From the NCBI RefSeq assembly GCF_021278985.1, contig NZ_CP082833.1:3224001-3288000 (forward strand): 64,000 bases of DNA. The letters are read 5' to 3'. This DNA comes from Citrobacter rodentium NBRC 105723 = DSM 16636 (GTDB lineage Bacteria > Pseudomonadota > Gammaproteobacteria > Enterobacterales > Enterobacteriaceae). Under the pieces are notes generated by a model. It was not told the origin of the DNA and did not search any database. It saw only the letters and a program-made list of their open reading frames with translations. Numbering within the stretch: position 1 is the stretch's first letter; each line of letters begins with the position of its first letter. Below, in pieces: positions 1-7,766 of the stretch. The position numbers and the translations under genes were made by a program.

Positions 1-130
1 CCAGCGGGAACGTCAGTAATCCCTGATGCGCGGCGACGCCGCCAAGCAGGGTAATGGTTTCACCTTCCGCCATGCTGCCGATAACCAGCGCGGCGTAACC
101 GTATTGCGCAATAAGAGCGTTTATATCCAT
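1..130 (-). CDS. yohD: YohD, DedA-family inner membrane protein (5' part only)
   Basis: The minus strand from 130 reads an ATG followed by MDINALIAQYGYAALVIG and on to the window edge, so only about the first 43 residues are present. This is the N-terminus of YohD, a DedA/SNARE-associated-family inner membrane protein; members are implicated in envelope homeostasis and lipid or ion transport, but the exact substrate of YohD is unknown. It is divergent from yohC, as in E. coli. The identification rests on a short but very similar N-terminus plus synteny. Confidence 0.85.
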   Translation of the reverse strand, partial: MDINALIAQYGYAALVIGSMAEGETITLLGGVAAHQGLLTFPL

Positions 131-296
131 ACGTCTGAATGACCTCCGCACGCTTAAGCATACACCTTGCGAAATTTTGTTGCCGGAAAAGGGCGGGGAA
201 TGACTCGCGGTAATCTTCCTTGTCTGTACATAAAATAATCAAAAAGCGCATTATACTTGAGGTGTTAAGGTCCGGAACGGATAACAAGGGGGCGGT

Positions 297-884
297 ATGA
301 ACCATGTCTGGGGGCTGTTTTCCCATCCCGATCGTGAAATGCAGGTTATCAGGCGTGAAAACGAAACGGTTTCGCATCATTACACCCATCATGTGCTGTT
401 GATGGCGGCGATCCCGGTAATCTGCGCGTTTATTGGCACCACGCAAATCGGCTGGAATTTCGGCGACGGCAACGTGCTGAAACTCTCTCTGCTTACCGGA
501 TTTGCGCTGGCGATTCTTTTCTACGCCGTGATGCTGGCCGGCGTGGCGGTCATGGGGCGTGTTATCTGGTGGATGGCGCGGAGTTATCCGCAGCGCCCGT
601 CGCTGACGCACTGCATGGTCTTTGCCGGATACGTCGCCACGCCGCTGTTCCTGAGCGGCATCGTGGCGCTCTATCCGCTGGTGTGGCTGTGCGCGCTGGT
701 GGGAACCATCGCGCTGTTCTACACCGGTTATTTACTCTATCTGGGTATTCCAACTTTTCTGAATATTAATAAAGAAGAGGGGTTGAGTTTTTCCAGCTCG
801 ACGCTGGCCATTGGCGTGCTGGTGCTGGAGATTTTACTGGCGCTTACCGTCATCCTGTGGGGATACGGATATCGGGTATTTTAA
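297..884 (+). CDS. yohC: YohC, Yip1-family inner membrane protein
   Basis: The 195-residue product has the same length as E. coli YohC and starts MNHVWGLFSHPDREMQ. After a polar N-terminus of about 30 residues there are roughly five hydrophobic segments, beginning near residues 34, 65, 105, 130 and 170, as in the Yip1 domain of integral membrane proteins. The biochemical function is unknown. The gene is divergent from yohD and is followed by a strong inverted repeat that may end its transcript. Confidence 0.93.
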   Translation: MNHVWGLFSHPDREMQVIRRENETVSHHYTHHVLLMAAIPVICAFIGTTQIGWNFGDGNVLKLSLLTGFALAILFYAVMLAGVAVMGRVIWWMARSYPQRPSLTHCMVFAGYVATPLFLSGIVALYPLVWLCALVGTIALFYTGYLLYLGIPTFLNINKEEGLSFSSSTLAIGVLVLEILLALTVILWGYGYRVF

Positions 885-891
885 TCGACAC

Positions 892-925
892 GCTGCATTG
901 TTGGCGTAAAAGCCAGCAATGCAGC
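892..925 (+). terminator. Long inverted repeat after yohC, possible terminator
   Basis: Two 14-base arms (892-905 and 912-925), GCTGCATTGTTGGC and GCCAGCAATGCAGC, pair with one wobble position around a 6-base loop. The repeat sits 8 bases after the yohC stop. There is no clear T-run after it, so termination on the plus strand is a guess. Confidence 0.45.
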
Positions 926-1052
926 ATTTGCTGACGATTCTTTTATGGCGACGCAGTCATTCGCTCGCTATGATTCTTTCGCTAGCTTGAGTAAATTCCT
1001 GCTCCAGCGGTGCGTGTTTCCCCACGCGTGAACCATTTTCTGAAGTCTCATC

Positions 1053-1979
1053 ATGCTGAAATTCCGAGTTTCTATTCTGAGCCTAGCGCTGATGCTGGCG
1101 GTGCCTTTTGCGCCGCAGGCAGCGGTGAAAGCGACAGCGACGACAGTGGCCTCGCAACCTGAGATCGCCTCCGGTAGCGCGATGATCGTCGATCTGAACA
1201 CCAATAAGGTGATCTACGCTAACCATCCGGATCTGGTGCGTCCGATTGCCTCGATAACCAAATTAATGACGGCGATGGTGGTGCTTGATGCGCGACTGCC
1301 GCTGGACGAAAAGCTGAAGGTTGATATCAGCCAGACGCCGGAGATGAAAGGCATCTACTCCCGCGTGCGTCTGAACAGTGAAATCAGTCGTAAAAATATG
1401 CTGCTGCTGGCGCTGATGTCCTCGGAAAACCGGGCGGCGGCAAGCCTAGCGCATCACTATCCGGGCGGCTATAACGCCTTTATTAAGGCGATGAACGCGA
1501 AGGCGAAGGCGCTCGGTATGAGCCATACCCGCTTTGTCGAACCGACGGGGCTGTCCATTCACAACGTCTCCACCGCGCGGGATCTCACCCGGTTACTGAT
1601 CGCCAGCAAGCAATATCCGCTGATCGGCCAGTTAAGCACCACGCGTGAAGATATGGCAACTTTCTCGAACCCGGCGTATACGCTGCCGTTTCGCAATACC
1701 AACCACCTGGTGTATCGCGATAACTGGAATATCCAGCTGACCAAAACCGGCTTTACCAACGCGGCGGGCCACTGTCTGGTGATGCGCACGCTGATCAATA
1801 ACAAACCGGTCGCGCTGGTGGTGATGGACGCCTTTGGCAAATATACCCATTTTGCCGATGCCAGCCGTTTACGCACCTGGATTGAAACCGGTAAGGTGAT
1901 GCCGGTTCCGGCAGCGGCGTTAAGCTATAAAAAGCAAAAAGCCGCGCAGATGGCGCAGCAAACCGCGCAAAACGACTAA
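1053..1979 (+). CDS. pbpG: D-alanyl-D-alanine endopeptidase (penicillin-binding protein 7)
   Basis: A 308-residue peptidase S11-family protein, close in length to E. coli PBP7. It is a periplasmic DD-endopeptidase that cuts D-Ala-meso-DAP cross-links in peptidoglycan. A signal peptide covers about residues 1-25. The three penicillin-binding motifs are visible: SITK with the catalytic serine at 67, SEN at 124-126 and KTG at 231-233. The next gene downstream is 1.1 kb away across the start of an AT-rich island, so pbpG is probably transcribed alone. Confidence 0.95.
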   Translation: MLKFRVSILSLALMLAVPFAPQAAVKATATTVASQPEIASGSAMIVDLNTNKVIYANHPDLVRPIASITKLMTAMVVLDARLPLDEKLKVDISQTPEMKGIYSRVRLNSEISRKNMLLLALMSSENRAAASLAHHYPGGYNAFIKAMNAKAKALGMSHTRFVEPTGLSIHNVSTARDLTRLLIASKQYPLIGQLSTTREDMATFSNPAYTLPFRNTNHLVYRDNWNIQLTKTGFTNAAGHCLVMRTLINNKPVALVVMDAFGKYTHFADASRLRTWIETGKVMPVPAAALSYKKQKAAQMAQQTAQND

Positions 1980-2012
1980 TACCCGCCATTCGGCAAGGTT
2001 GATAAATTATGA

Positions 2013-2035
2013 TTTGTAGGCCGGATAAGGCCTAC
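2013..2035. repeat. Truncated REP element
   Basis: TTTGTAGGCCGGATAAGGCC matches the 5' half of an enterobacterial REP/BIME unit; GTAGGCC and GGCCTAC form a 7-base hairpin. The usual right half (the GCCGCCATCCGGC side) is missing, and AT-rich foreign sequence begins at once. A full REP in the same direction lies at 5077-5116, so the two bracket the island. Confidence 0.7.
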
Positions 2036-2040
2036 ATAGG

Positions 2041-2393
2041 TTCCAGAAAGATGGAAAACGTAAATTCAAAACTCCAGCAGATTGGCCTCACTTTACACTC
2101 GAGCAGGCCAGCCAGCGCTATGCAGAATTAGCAGCAATGACGCATACATTACGAACTGATATTTTCGTAAAAAAATGCGTTATGGAACGTTGAAAGAGTT
2201 ATTTAGTCCATACATTACATATAAAGAGCGTGAAGGACACAGGAGCACAGTTAATAAATATAAGTTACTTCTTGACCAACTAATCAAATGAGGGTTAGCT
2301 ACAGGCAATGAGAAGAAATGTTATGATTATATTCTTGAGAAGAGAGACTACCTTAAAATGGAAAAGAGAGATCCATATACTTCTATCAAATAA
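2041..2393 (+). pseudogene. 5'-truncated, frameshifted gene remnant of unknown family
   Basis: An open frame without a start runs from 2041 (FQKDGKRKFKTPADWPHF...) to a stop at 2191. From the A-run at 2168-2174 a second frame takes over, offset as expected for loss of one base. That frame reads RYGTLKELFSPYITYKER and on to TGA at 2289-2291. The same frame then stays open (GLATGNEKKCYDYILEKRDY) to TAA at 2391. The charged, gene-like composition of all three pieces suggests one decayed gene that lost its 5' end at the REP junction, one base in the A-run and one sense codon. I do not recognise the family. Its position before a PAAR effector suggests, but does not show, an old effector or immunity module. 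Confidence 0.5.
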
Positions 2394-2401
2394 AAGTCTG
2401 G

Positions 2402-2892
2402 ATGGAATTAATAGTATTATCGACAAAAAAGAAACGTTATAACACATTTGGAATTTATATAGTTTTTATAGTGGTATTTTTAGCCTGAATAAAAAAGTAA
2501 TGAATCAGCTTTTTTTTGCGTTTTTTGTGAAGTATATCTCAGCATTTATCAAAGAAATAAAGTGTTATTTTAATTTCAAAGTAAGAATGATGAGTGAAAT
2601 GTACTTTGTTCAAGAGAAAAAGACACTACAATATTTATATAAATATGAACTATGGGCAACTGGTAGAGTAAGAAATATATATGACAGAAGTACATGCTCA
2701 AAAAATGGCCTGAACTATTGTGGAGAGGGTATGATGAAGATATCGGAGGAATATCAATTTTTTATTAGTGGAAGTAGAGTTATATGCTCGCCATTTGGAA
2801 ATAAAGCATAACGAGAAATGGGAGTATATCCGTTAGATACGTTTAACATCAAAGATATGATGCAAAATTTTAAAGAGTTAACAAAAATATAG
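2402..2892 (+). pseudogene. Degenerate small-protein gene, possible former immunity protein
   Basis: ATG at 2402 opens a 28-codon frame with a lysine-rich start and a membrane-like stretch (FGIYIVFIVVFLA) ending at TGA 2486. A second frame spans 2500-2811 and includes KKTLQYLYKYELWATGRV. After TAA at 2809 the same frame continues through REMGVYPLDTFNIKDMM to TAG at 2890. The pieces fit one gene of about 160 codons with a frameshift near 2486 and an in-frame stop at 2809. A short membrane anchor plus a polar domain is common among immunity proteins of membrane-active toxins, but no family is recognised. An intact 103-residue protein from 2500-2811 is the alternative; I find no good ribosome-binding site for it. 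Confidence 0.4.
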
Positions 2893-3108
2893 ATATTAAT
2901 TAATTTTAAATACAGGGGTTGGGCTAATAAAGATAGGGAAGTTATAGCATTAAACTATCATCTGATACAGGTATCAATCCCAGTATCTTATGAAGTTGTC
3001 TGATGCTAATAATATATCCTCAGCGCGTATATTTATATCCGTGTGGGAAAATGAGTGGATATATTCTAATCCAAATGAATTATTTATAATTTGATAAGAG
3101 AATTGAAT

Positions 3109-4563
3109 ATGGGAACTGGATATTTTCTGGTGAAAGGTGATAAAACTACTTGTGGGGGAAGCATACTCACTGGAGCTGATGGACATAGCATACATGGTCA
3201 AGCCACGGCGAGAAATGGAGATAAATATATATGTGGTAAAGATAAACAAATTTACCATATAGCAGGAGGGCAGCCAAATTATTATATACACGGTGTACAA
3301 GCAGCAGGAACGGCACATAGTACAGGGACATGCTCTTGTAAATGCCATTTTATTAGCTCGGTTTGCGACTGCATATACGGATATGAAAGTAACTCCCTCT
3401 CTGCACCAAAATCTATAGCAAACACGAACAAGCTGATAGCTACAGCGCCTCAAAACGCAACAGATCTTTCTAATCTGGCTCCTGGCCCTTCTAATCGAAT
3501 TGATTCAGTTAAATCGCCACGTGAGATTGTAGATGCCGGATTTTGTGTACTACCCTATGGAGCAACACCAACATCATATGATCACTGGTTCTTTATAACC
3601 CCTCCTGCCGGAACTCGTGAGTTATTCCACCAATTAAATCCACATAAAAATAAAAAACCAGGTTCAATATTAATAATTGCCGATCCAGAGAAAAAGGACG
3701 TAAAGCAAATTGAAATTCTGGAAGCCGCAAGAGACAAAATTGATAAAGCACTTGAACCATTATCAAATGATGAAGCAAGATTATTACACGATAATAGAAC
3801 AGCAATAGATATATTTTCATCTCAATTACATAGTGATGCACTGAGTACATCAGGAGATGTTATGGGATATATTAAGGAAGTAGGAGGTAAATATTACACT
3901 GAAATTAATAAAATACTTGAGGAAATTGAAGAGCTATATCAAAAAACATACTCACAAAATAATGGTCGTATATCAGGAGAGGAATTCTTTGGAAAAAGAA
4001 AAATGCTATTTGAACAGCTAGATTCGGTATTGAACCGATTTAGTAAATCTCAGTTAGGATTACCACAATATGAATCTCTTAAAAAAGCACTGGGTTTATC
4101 AACGCATTCTATTACTCACAAATGGGACCAGGCGGGCATAGGGGCCATAGAGGGATACGCCTCATACGTTGAAAAATCAGCAAAAATCATGCAATTAATG
4201 AAAAAAGTAGGTTATATTGGTGTAGGGCTTGATTTTGCTGGATATTCTGAAAATGTTTATGAAGCATGTTCTAAAGGTAGAGAAGATGCATGCTACAAAA
4301 CTGCAATAATTGAATATAGTAAATTTGGAGGGAAACAATTGGCTGGAAACATTGTTGGTCCTTTAGCTGGGATCGCAGGTCGCAGGGCTTGTATGTGGGT
4401 ATTAGGAATATTAACCGAAGAAGTTGGTGGGATTGGAGCGGCGCTATGCCTTGTTACAGGAATTTCTACAGGTATTGCTGGTTCAAAAGTGGTGGAAATA
4501 CCAGGCGAAGATGCTGGTAAGACATATGGTGAAGTAATATATGAAAAACTTTTTGATAAATGA
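3109..4563 (+). CDS. PAAR-domain protein, putative type VI secretion effector
   Basis: A 484-residue product from the ATG at 3109; an earlier in-frame ATG at 3091 would add six residues. The N-terminus (MGTGYFLVKGDKTTCGGSIL, to about residue 90) has the look of a PAAR domain, the spike tip that loads toxins onto VgrG. It includes a cysteine-rich end (CSCKCHF). Residues 160-350 are polar and helical, with repeated Glu/Lys/Leu patterns. From about 375 there are hydrophobic glycine/alanine stretches (IVGPLAGIAG, GGIGAALCLVTGISTGIAG), which suggests a membrane-inserting toxin. No vgrG, hcp or other T6SS gene lies in the window, so it would be an orphan cargo gene. The DNA is far richer in AT than its neighbours, which points to horizontal transfer. 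The downstream gene overlaps by 23 bases. The effector role is inferred. Confidence 0.75.
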   Translation: MGTGYFLVKGDKTTCGGSILTGADGHSIHGQATARNGDKYICGKDKQIYHIAGGQPNYYIHGVQAAGTAHSTGTCSCKCHFISSVCDCIYGYESNSLSAPKSIANTNKLIATAPQNATDLSNLAPGPSNRIDSVKSPREIVDAGFCVLPYGATPTSYDHWFFITPPAGTRELFHQLNPHKNKKPGSILIIADPEKKDVKQIEILEAARDKIDKALEPLSNDEARLLHDNRTAIDIFSSQLHSDALSTSGDVMGYIKEVGGKYYTEINKILEEIEELYQKTYSQNNGRISGEEFFGKRKMLFEQLDSVLNRFSKSQLGLPQYESLKKALGLSTHSITHKWDQAGIGAIEGYASYVEKSAKIMQLMKKVGYIGVGLDFAGYSENVYEACSKGREDACYKTAIIEYSKFGGKQLAGNIVGPLAGIAGRRACMWVLGILTEEVGGIGAALCLVTGISTGIAGSKVVEIPGEDAGKTYGEVIYEKLFDK

Positions 4564-4927
4564 TATTAGTCAAATAAAAACAATGGCTGTTTTTTTTATG
4601 TTCGTATCCTATAGTATACTACTATTAATGAGAATATATAACAAAAAACAAGCAAAGAAAATAAACCGATTATTTACCTCGAAATACAAACTACCACTAA
4701 CAATTATGGAGAATTATTTAAATCAATCCATATTCTTCTTGTCTTATGTTGAAATAGTGTTGCCTTTGTGGAAAATGATTTTTTTTAAAAAAACTACAAT
4801 AAAAGAAAGGGACATAGAATATTTATTCATTAAAGAGTTATCTACGAAGATGACTTTAGGGTTTAAAATTGAAGCGGCAATGTGGTTAGTTGGACTAATC
4901 TGCGTTCTAATTATAATAATTTTTTAG
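4541..4927 (+). CDS. Small membrane protein, putative immunity protein for the PAAR effector
   Basis: A 128-residue product overlapping the PAAR gene by 23 bases, with GGTGAAG a short distance before its ATG, which suggests translational coupling. Hydrophobic segments at about residues 15-33 and 108-128 flank a basic middle (KKQAKKINRLFTSKYK), giving a two-pass inner membrane protein. A tightly coupled, small membrane protein right after a toxin with a hydrophobic C-terminus is the usual arrangement for immunity to a membrane-targeting T6SS effector. No sequence family is recognised. A hairpin terminator follows at once, so the two genes probably form one unit. Confidence 0.7.
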   Translation: MKNFLINDISQIKTMAVFFMFVSYSILLLMRIYNKKQAKKINRLFTSKYKLPLTIMENYLNQSIFFLSYVEIVLPLWKMIFFKKTTIKERDIEYLFIKELSTKMTLGFKIEAAMWLVGLICVLIIIIF

Positions 4928-4931
4928 AAAA

Positions 4932-4955
4932 GGGACTCCACAGGAGTCCTTTTTT
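4932..4955 (+). terminator. Rho-independent terminator of the PAAR effector/immunity unit
   Basis: GGACTCC (4933-4939) and GGAGTCC (4943-4949) form a 7-base stem with a 3-base loop, followed by six T. It starts 5 bases after the stop codon of the putative immunity gene. Confidence 0.9.
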
Positions 4956-5076
4956 CCTTATTTTAACGCCCCGTATATTTGATCAATTAATACAGCACCT
5001 GTTCAAAAATATTGAAGCAATTTATTTTATATAACTTATTGAATAATAAATAATACTCTATCGCTTAACTGCTGTT

Positions 5077-5116
5077 TTTGTAAGCCGGATAGGGCGTTTT
5101 CGCCGCCATCCGGCAC
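5077..5116. repeat. REP element
   Basis: A full REP palindrome: TTTGTAAGCCGGATAGGGCG followed by a short TTTT link and CGCCGCCATCCGGC. It lies between the AT-rich island and the convergent acetyltransferase gene. Its first 19 bases repeat the truncated REP at 2013-2031 in the same direction with two differences. Confidence 0.85.
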
Positions 5117-5124
5117 TGTCCGCA

Positions 5125-5679
5125 CTATTCCGGCAGCGTCCAGTCGCCTTCATTGAGCGGGCGCTGCATAATCAACGTGTCCCGCCAGTCTCCTTTCTTA
5201 TATCCGACGCTGCGCAGCTGTCCGGCAATCTCAAATCCATGTTTCTTATGCAGACGCAGCGACCCAGGGTTGTTATATCCGTCGCCGATCACCGCCACCA
5301 TTTGCCGCCACGGTCCCTCTTCGCAGCGGCTGATTAAGGTATGCATCAGCAGGCTGCCTATGCCTTGTCCGGTCATGCTGGTATCCACGTAAATCGACTC
5401 TTCCAGAGTGTAACGGTAGGCAGGGCGGGGGCGATACTGCGTGGCATAGCAATAGCCCACGACTACGCCGCGATACAGCGCCACCAGCCACGGCAGTTCA
5501 TACTGCGCGACCTTGCGCATCCGCTGACGCATCTCTTCAACCGTCGGGGGGATCTCTTCAAAAGAGGCGCGACCATTTAGCACATGCCAGGCATACAGCG
5601 CAGAGATGGCCTCTACGTCGCCGGGCAGGGCGTTACGCACCACAATGTCACTTTCAGAAAGCGAATCGGCAGCAGACAT
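5125..5679 (-). CDS. GNAT N-acetyltransferase, phosphinothricin acetyltransferase-like
   Basis: A 184-residue product from the ATG at 5679, which follows an AAGGTGAGAA stretch; an upstream in-frame start at 5724 is less likely. It fits the GNAT fold: an N-terminal VVRNALPGDVEAISALYAWH strand/helix, a FEEIPPTVEEM segment typical of the Pat/YncA (MddA) subfamily, an acetyl-CoA loop TGQGIGSLLMHTL, and a C-terminal NPGSLRLHKKHGF. Members acetylate the amino group of small molecules such as phosphinothricin, methionine sulfoximine or methionine sulfone. The substrate here is not shown. It is convergent with the AT-rich island and lies downstream of dld on the same strand, about 100 bases away. Confidence 0.85.
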   Translation of the reverse strand: MSAADSLSESDIVVRNALPGDVEAISALYAWHVLNGRASFEEIPPTVEEMRQRMRKVAQYELPWLVALYRGVVVGYCYATQYRPRPAYRYTLEESIYVDTSMTGQGIGSLLMHTLISRCEEGPWRQMVAVIGDGYNNPGSLRLHKKHGFEIAGQLRSVGYKKGDWRDTLIMQRPLNEGDWTLPE

Positions 5680-5780
5680 GGTTCTCACCTTTGAGAGAAA
5701 AAGCCGGAGTAATAACTCCGGCACATGTCTTTACTTTTGCATGATATTTCACGCAGATCCAGCCTGCGTCAGGGCGCCGG

Positions 5781-7511
5781 TTACGGGTTTGGCGCAGAAT
5801 CTGGCTCTTTCCAGAATTTCTTCTTACTGGTTTTGCCAATACCGGGGTTCATGCTGTTGGTCGGGTCATTTTCGCGATAAAAACGGGCCAGCGCCTCCGG
5901 CGCTTTGTACAGATGCCCCACGTTATGTTCCGCCGGGTACTGCGCTCCGCGCTGGCGCAGCAGTTCAAGCATCTGCTCCTTCAGCGCATGGGCGTCGACG
6001 CCTTTTTTGACGATGTAATCCTGATGGAACACGTAGCACATGAAGTGGCCGTAATAGAGCTTATGCACCAGCTGGCTGTCGATTTCCGCCGGCAGGTGTT
6101 CATACCATTCGGTATCATTGCGCTTTAGTGCGATATCAAGCGCCAGAATATCTTCGACCTCTTCAGAGTGCACCGCCTGATAGCGAATCGCCGCGCCCGC
6201 CGCCGCGAAGCGATGGAGGAACGCTTTGCTGCCTTCCTCCGGCGTACAGGCAAAGAAGTCGCCTTCCGCCGTTTTAAAGAATTCGCTGAGCCAGTTTTGC
6301 GCTTCGGCAACCCCGTCGCCCGCCATTTTCAGCAGCAGATGGTGCTCGTACTTATCGCGCCAGTTCTTCATCCGCGGCGGCAGGTGGCTGGGGAAGAGAT
6401 GACCAAATTTCTGCATCGCGCGGTCGGTAAAGTGCGGACGGAAGAACTTCACTTTCTCCAGCATCGCATCGGTGCGCCCCTTCAGGGTGAAGAAGAATGG
6501 CATTTTGTCGGTGCCGAGCTTGTCGATCATCAGGAAGGTATCTTTTCCGTACTGCTCCGCGATGTCATAAATGTCACGATGCATATACTCGCCAGCGACC
6601 GGCAGATTCGTAAAGTTCGCCAGAATATGGCGGCGAATTTCGGTCAGGACGTCGGGCTGATTGGTGCCGATATAAAATACCTGCTGGTTTTTTTCCGCTT
6701 CGAAGGTATCGAGGCGCACGGCGAAGACCGCCAGCTTCCCGGCGCAGCCGGAAGATTCGAACAGGCGGTCCGGGTCGGCGTTATAGCGTGCCGGGGTGTC
6801 GGCTTCAATATCGCGCACGCGGGTGACATAGTCGTGATCGTGCGCGTGACGTCCGTCGTGGCGCACGTTTTCTTCTTTAATCCGCTCATCGTCAAGCTGG
6901 CTGAGGATCTGCTCCGGGGTCTGCCCGAGATCGATCCCCAGATGGTTCACCAGCTGTAGCTTGCCGTTTTCATCAATGCGAGCGAAAAGCGACATTTCGG
7001 TGTAGGCGGGACCGCGCTGCACCAGCGAGCCGCCGGAATTGTTACAGATGCCGCCGATTACCGACGCGCCGATGCACGATGAGCCAATCACCGAGTGCGG
7101 TTCGCGTCCCAGCGGCTTGAGCGCTTTTTCCAGCGAATAGAGGGTGGTGCCAGGATACGCCAGCACCTGTTCGCCTTTGCCGAGAATATGCAGCTTATCG
7201 AGACGCAGGGTGCTGACGATCACGATGTCGCGATCGTAGTCATTGCCGTTTGGCGTCGAGCCTTCGGTCAGACCGGTGTTAGCGGCCTGCATCAGAATAA
7301 TTTTATCGGCCTGCACGCAGGCGCTGAGCACGCGCCACAGTTCGAGCAGCGTACCGGGAAAAACGACCGCCAGCGCGTCGCCCTGGCCGGATCGAAAGCC
7401 CTTGCGATAGCGGGCGGTTTTTGCAGGTTCAGTCAGCAGGTGTGAATGGCCCACCAGACGGGCAAGCTCATTCAGAAACGTTTTGTTATCAGTCGTTGTT
7501 ATGGAAGACAT
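5781..7511 (-). CDS. dld: Quinone-dependent D-lactate dehydrogenase
   Basis: A 576-residue FAD flavoprotein, against 571 in E. coli. It oxidises D-lactate to pyruvate on the inner face of the cytoplasmic membrane and passes electrons to the quinone pool. The start MSSITTTDNKTFLNELAR at 7511 matches E. coli; a longer frame from 7553 adds 14 unsupported residues. The N-terminal FAD-binding PCMH domain includes GLTEGSTPNGNDYDRD and VIGSSCIGASVIGGICNNSG. The C-terminal part is the membrane-binding and cap region. It is divergent from bglX, as in E. coli. Confidence 0.96.
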   Translation of the reverse strand: MSSITTTDNKTFLNELARLVGHSHLLTEPAKTARYRKGFRSGQGDALAVVFPGTLLELWRVLSACVQADKIILMQAANTGLTEGSTPNGNDYDRDIVIVSTLRLDKLHILGKGEQVLAYPGTTLYSLEKALKPLGREPHSVIGSSCIGASVIGGICNNSGGSLVQRGPAYTEMSLFARIDENGKLQLVNHLGIDLGQTPEQILSQLDDERIKEENVRHDGRHAHDHDYVTRVRDIEADTPARYNADPDRLFESSGCAGKLAVFAVRLDTFEAEKNQQVFYIGTNQPDVLTEIRRHILANFTNLPVAGEYMHRDIYDIAEQYGKDTFLMIDKLGTDKMPFFFTLKGRTDAMLEKVKFFRPHFTDRAMQKFGHLFPSHLPPRMKNWRDKYEHHLLLKMAGDGVAEAQNWLSEFFKTAEGDFFACTPEEGSKAFLHRFAAAGAAIRYQAVHSEEVEDILALDIALKRNDTEWYEHLPAEIDSQLVHKLYYGHFMCYVFHQDYIVKKGVDAHALKEQMLELLRQRGAQYPAEHNVGHLYKAPEALARFYRENDPTNSMNPGIGKTSKKKFWKEPDSAPNP

Positions 7512-7766
7512 TTCCACTCCTTGTGGTGGGACAAAAATCTCAGAAACAAGCATAGCGCTTTGTATGACGATACGCTTTCTCGTTCAGCTTGTCTGCGCAT
7601 CAGCTTCACGCATTCGTAAGCAGAATGCGTTTGCCTACAGGGCGGTGGTGAAAATTAAGCGAATAACCTTCGCTTTCTGTACCTCTGCCGATTAGGCTTA
7701 TAGCAACGTGCGGTTTTTGTTATATTTTCGCAGCTACGTCGGGCTAATGAGGAAAAGAAAATCAAG

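Noticed and set aside
2500..2811. Intact small gene of 103 codons
   Set aside because: The same frame continues past its stop with protein-like sequence, an upstream frame supplies a better start, and no ribosome-binding site is seen; a broken gene is the simpler explanation.
6168..6959. Plus-strand open frame inside dld
   Set aside because: Antisense shadow of a conserved flavoprotein gene with no independent support.
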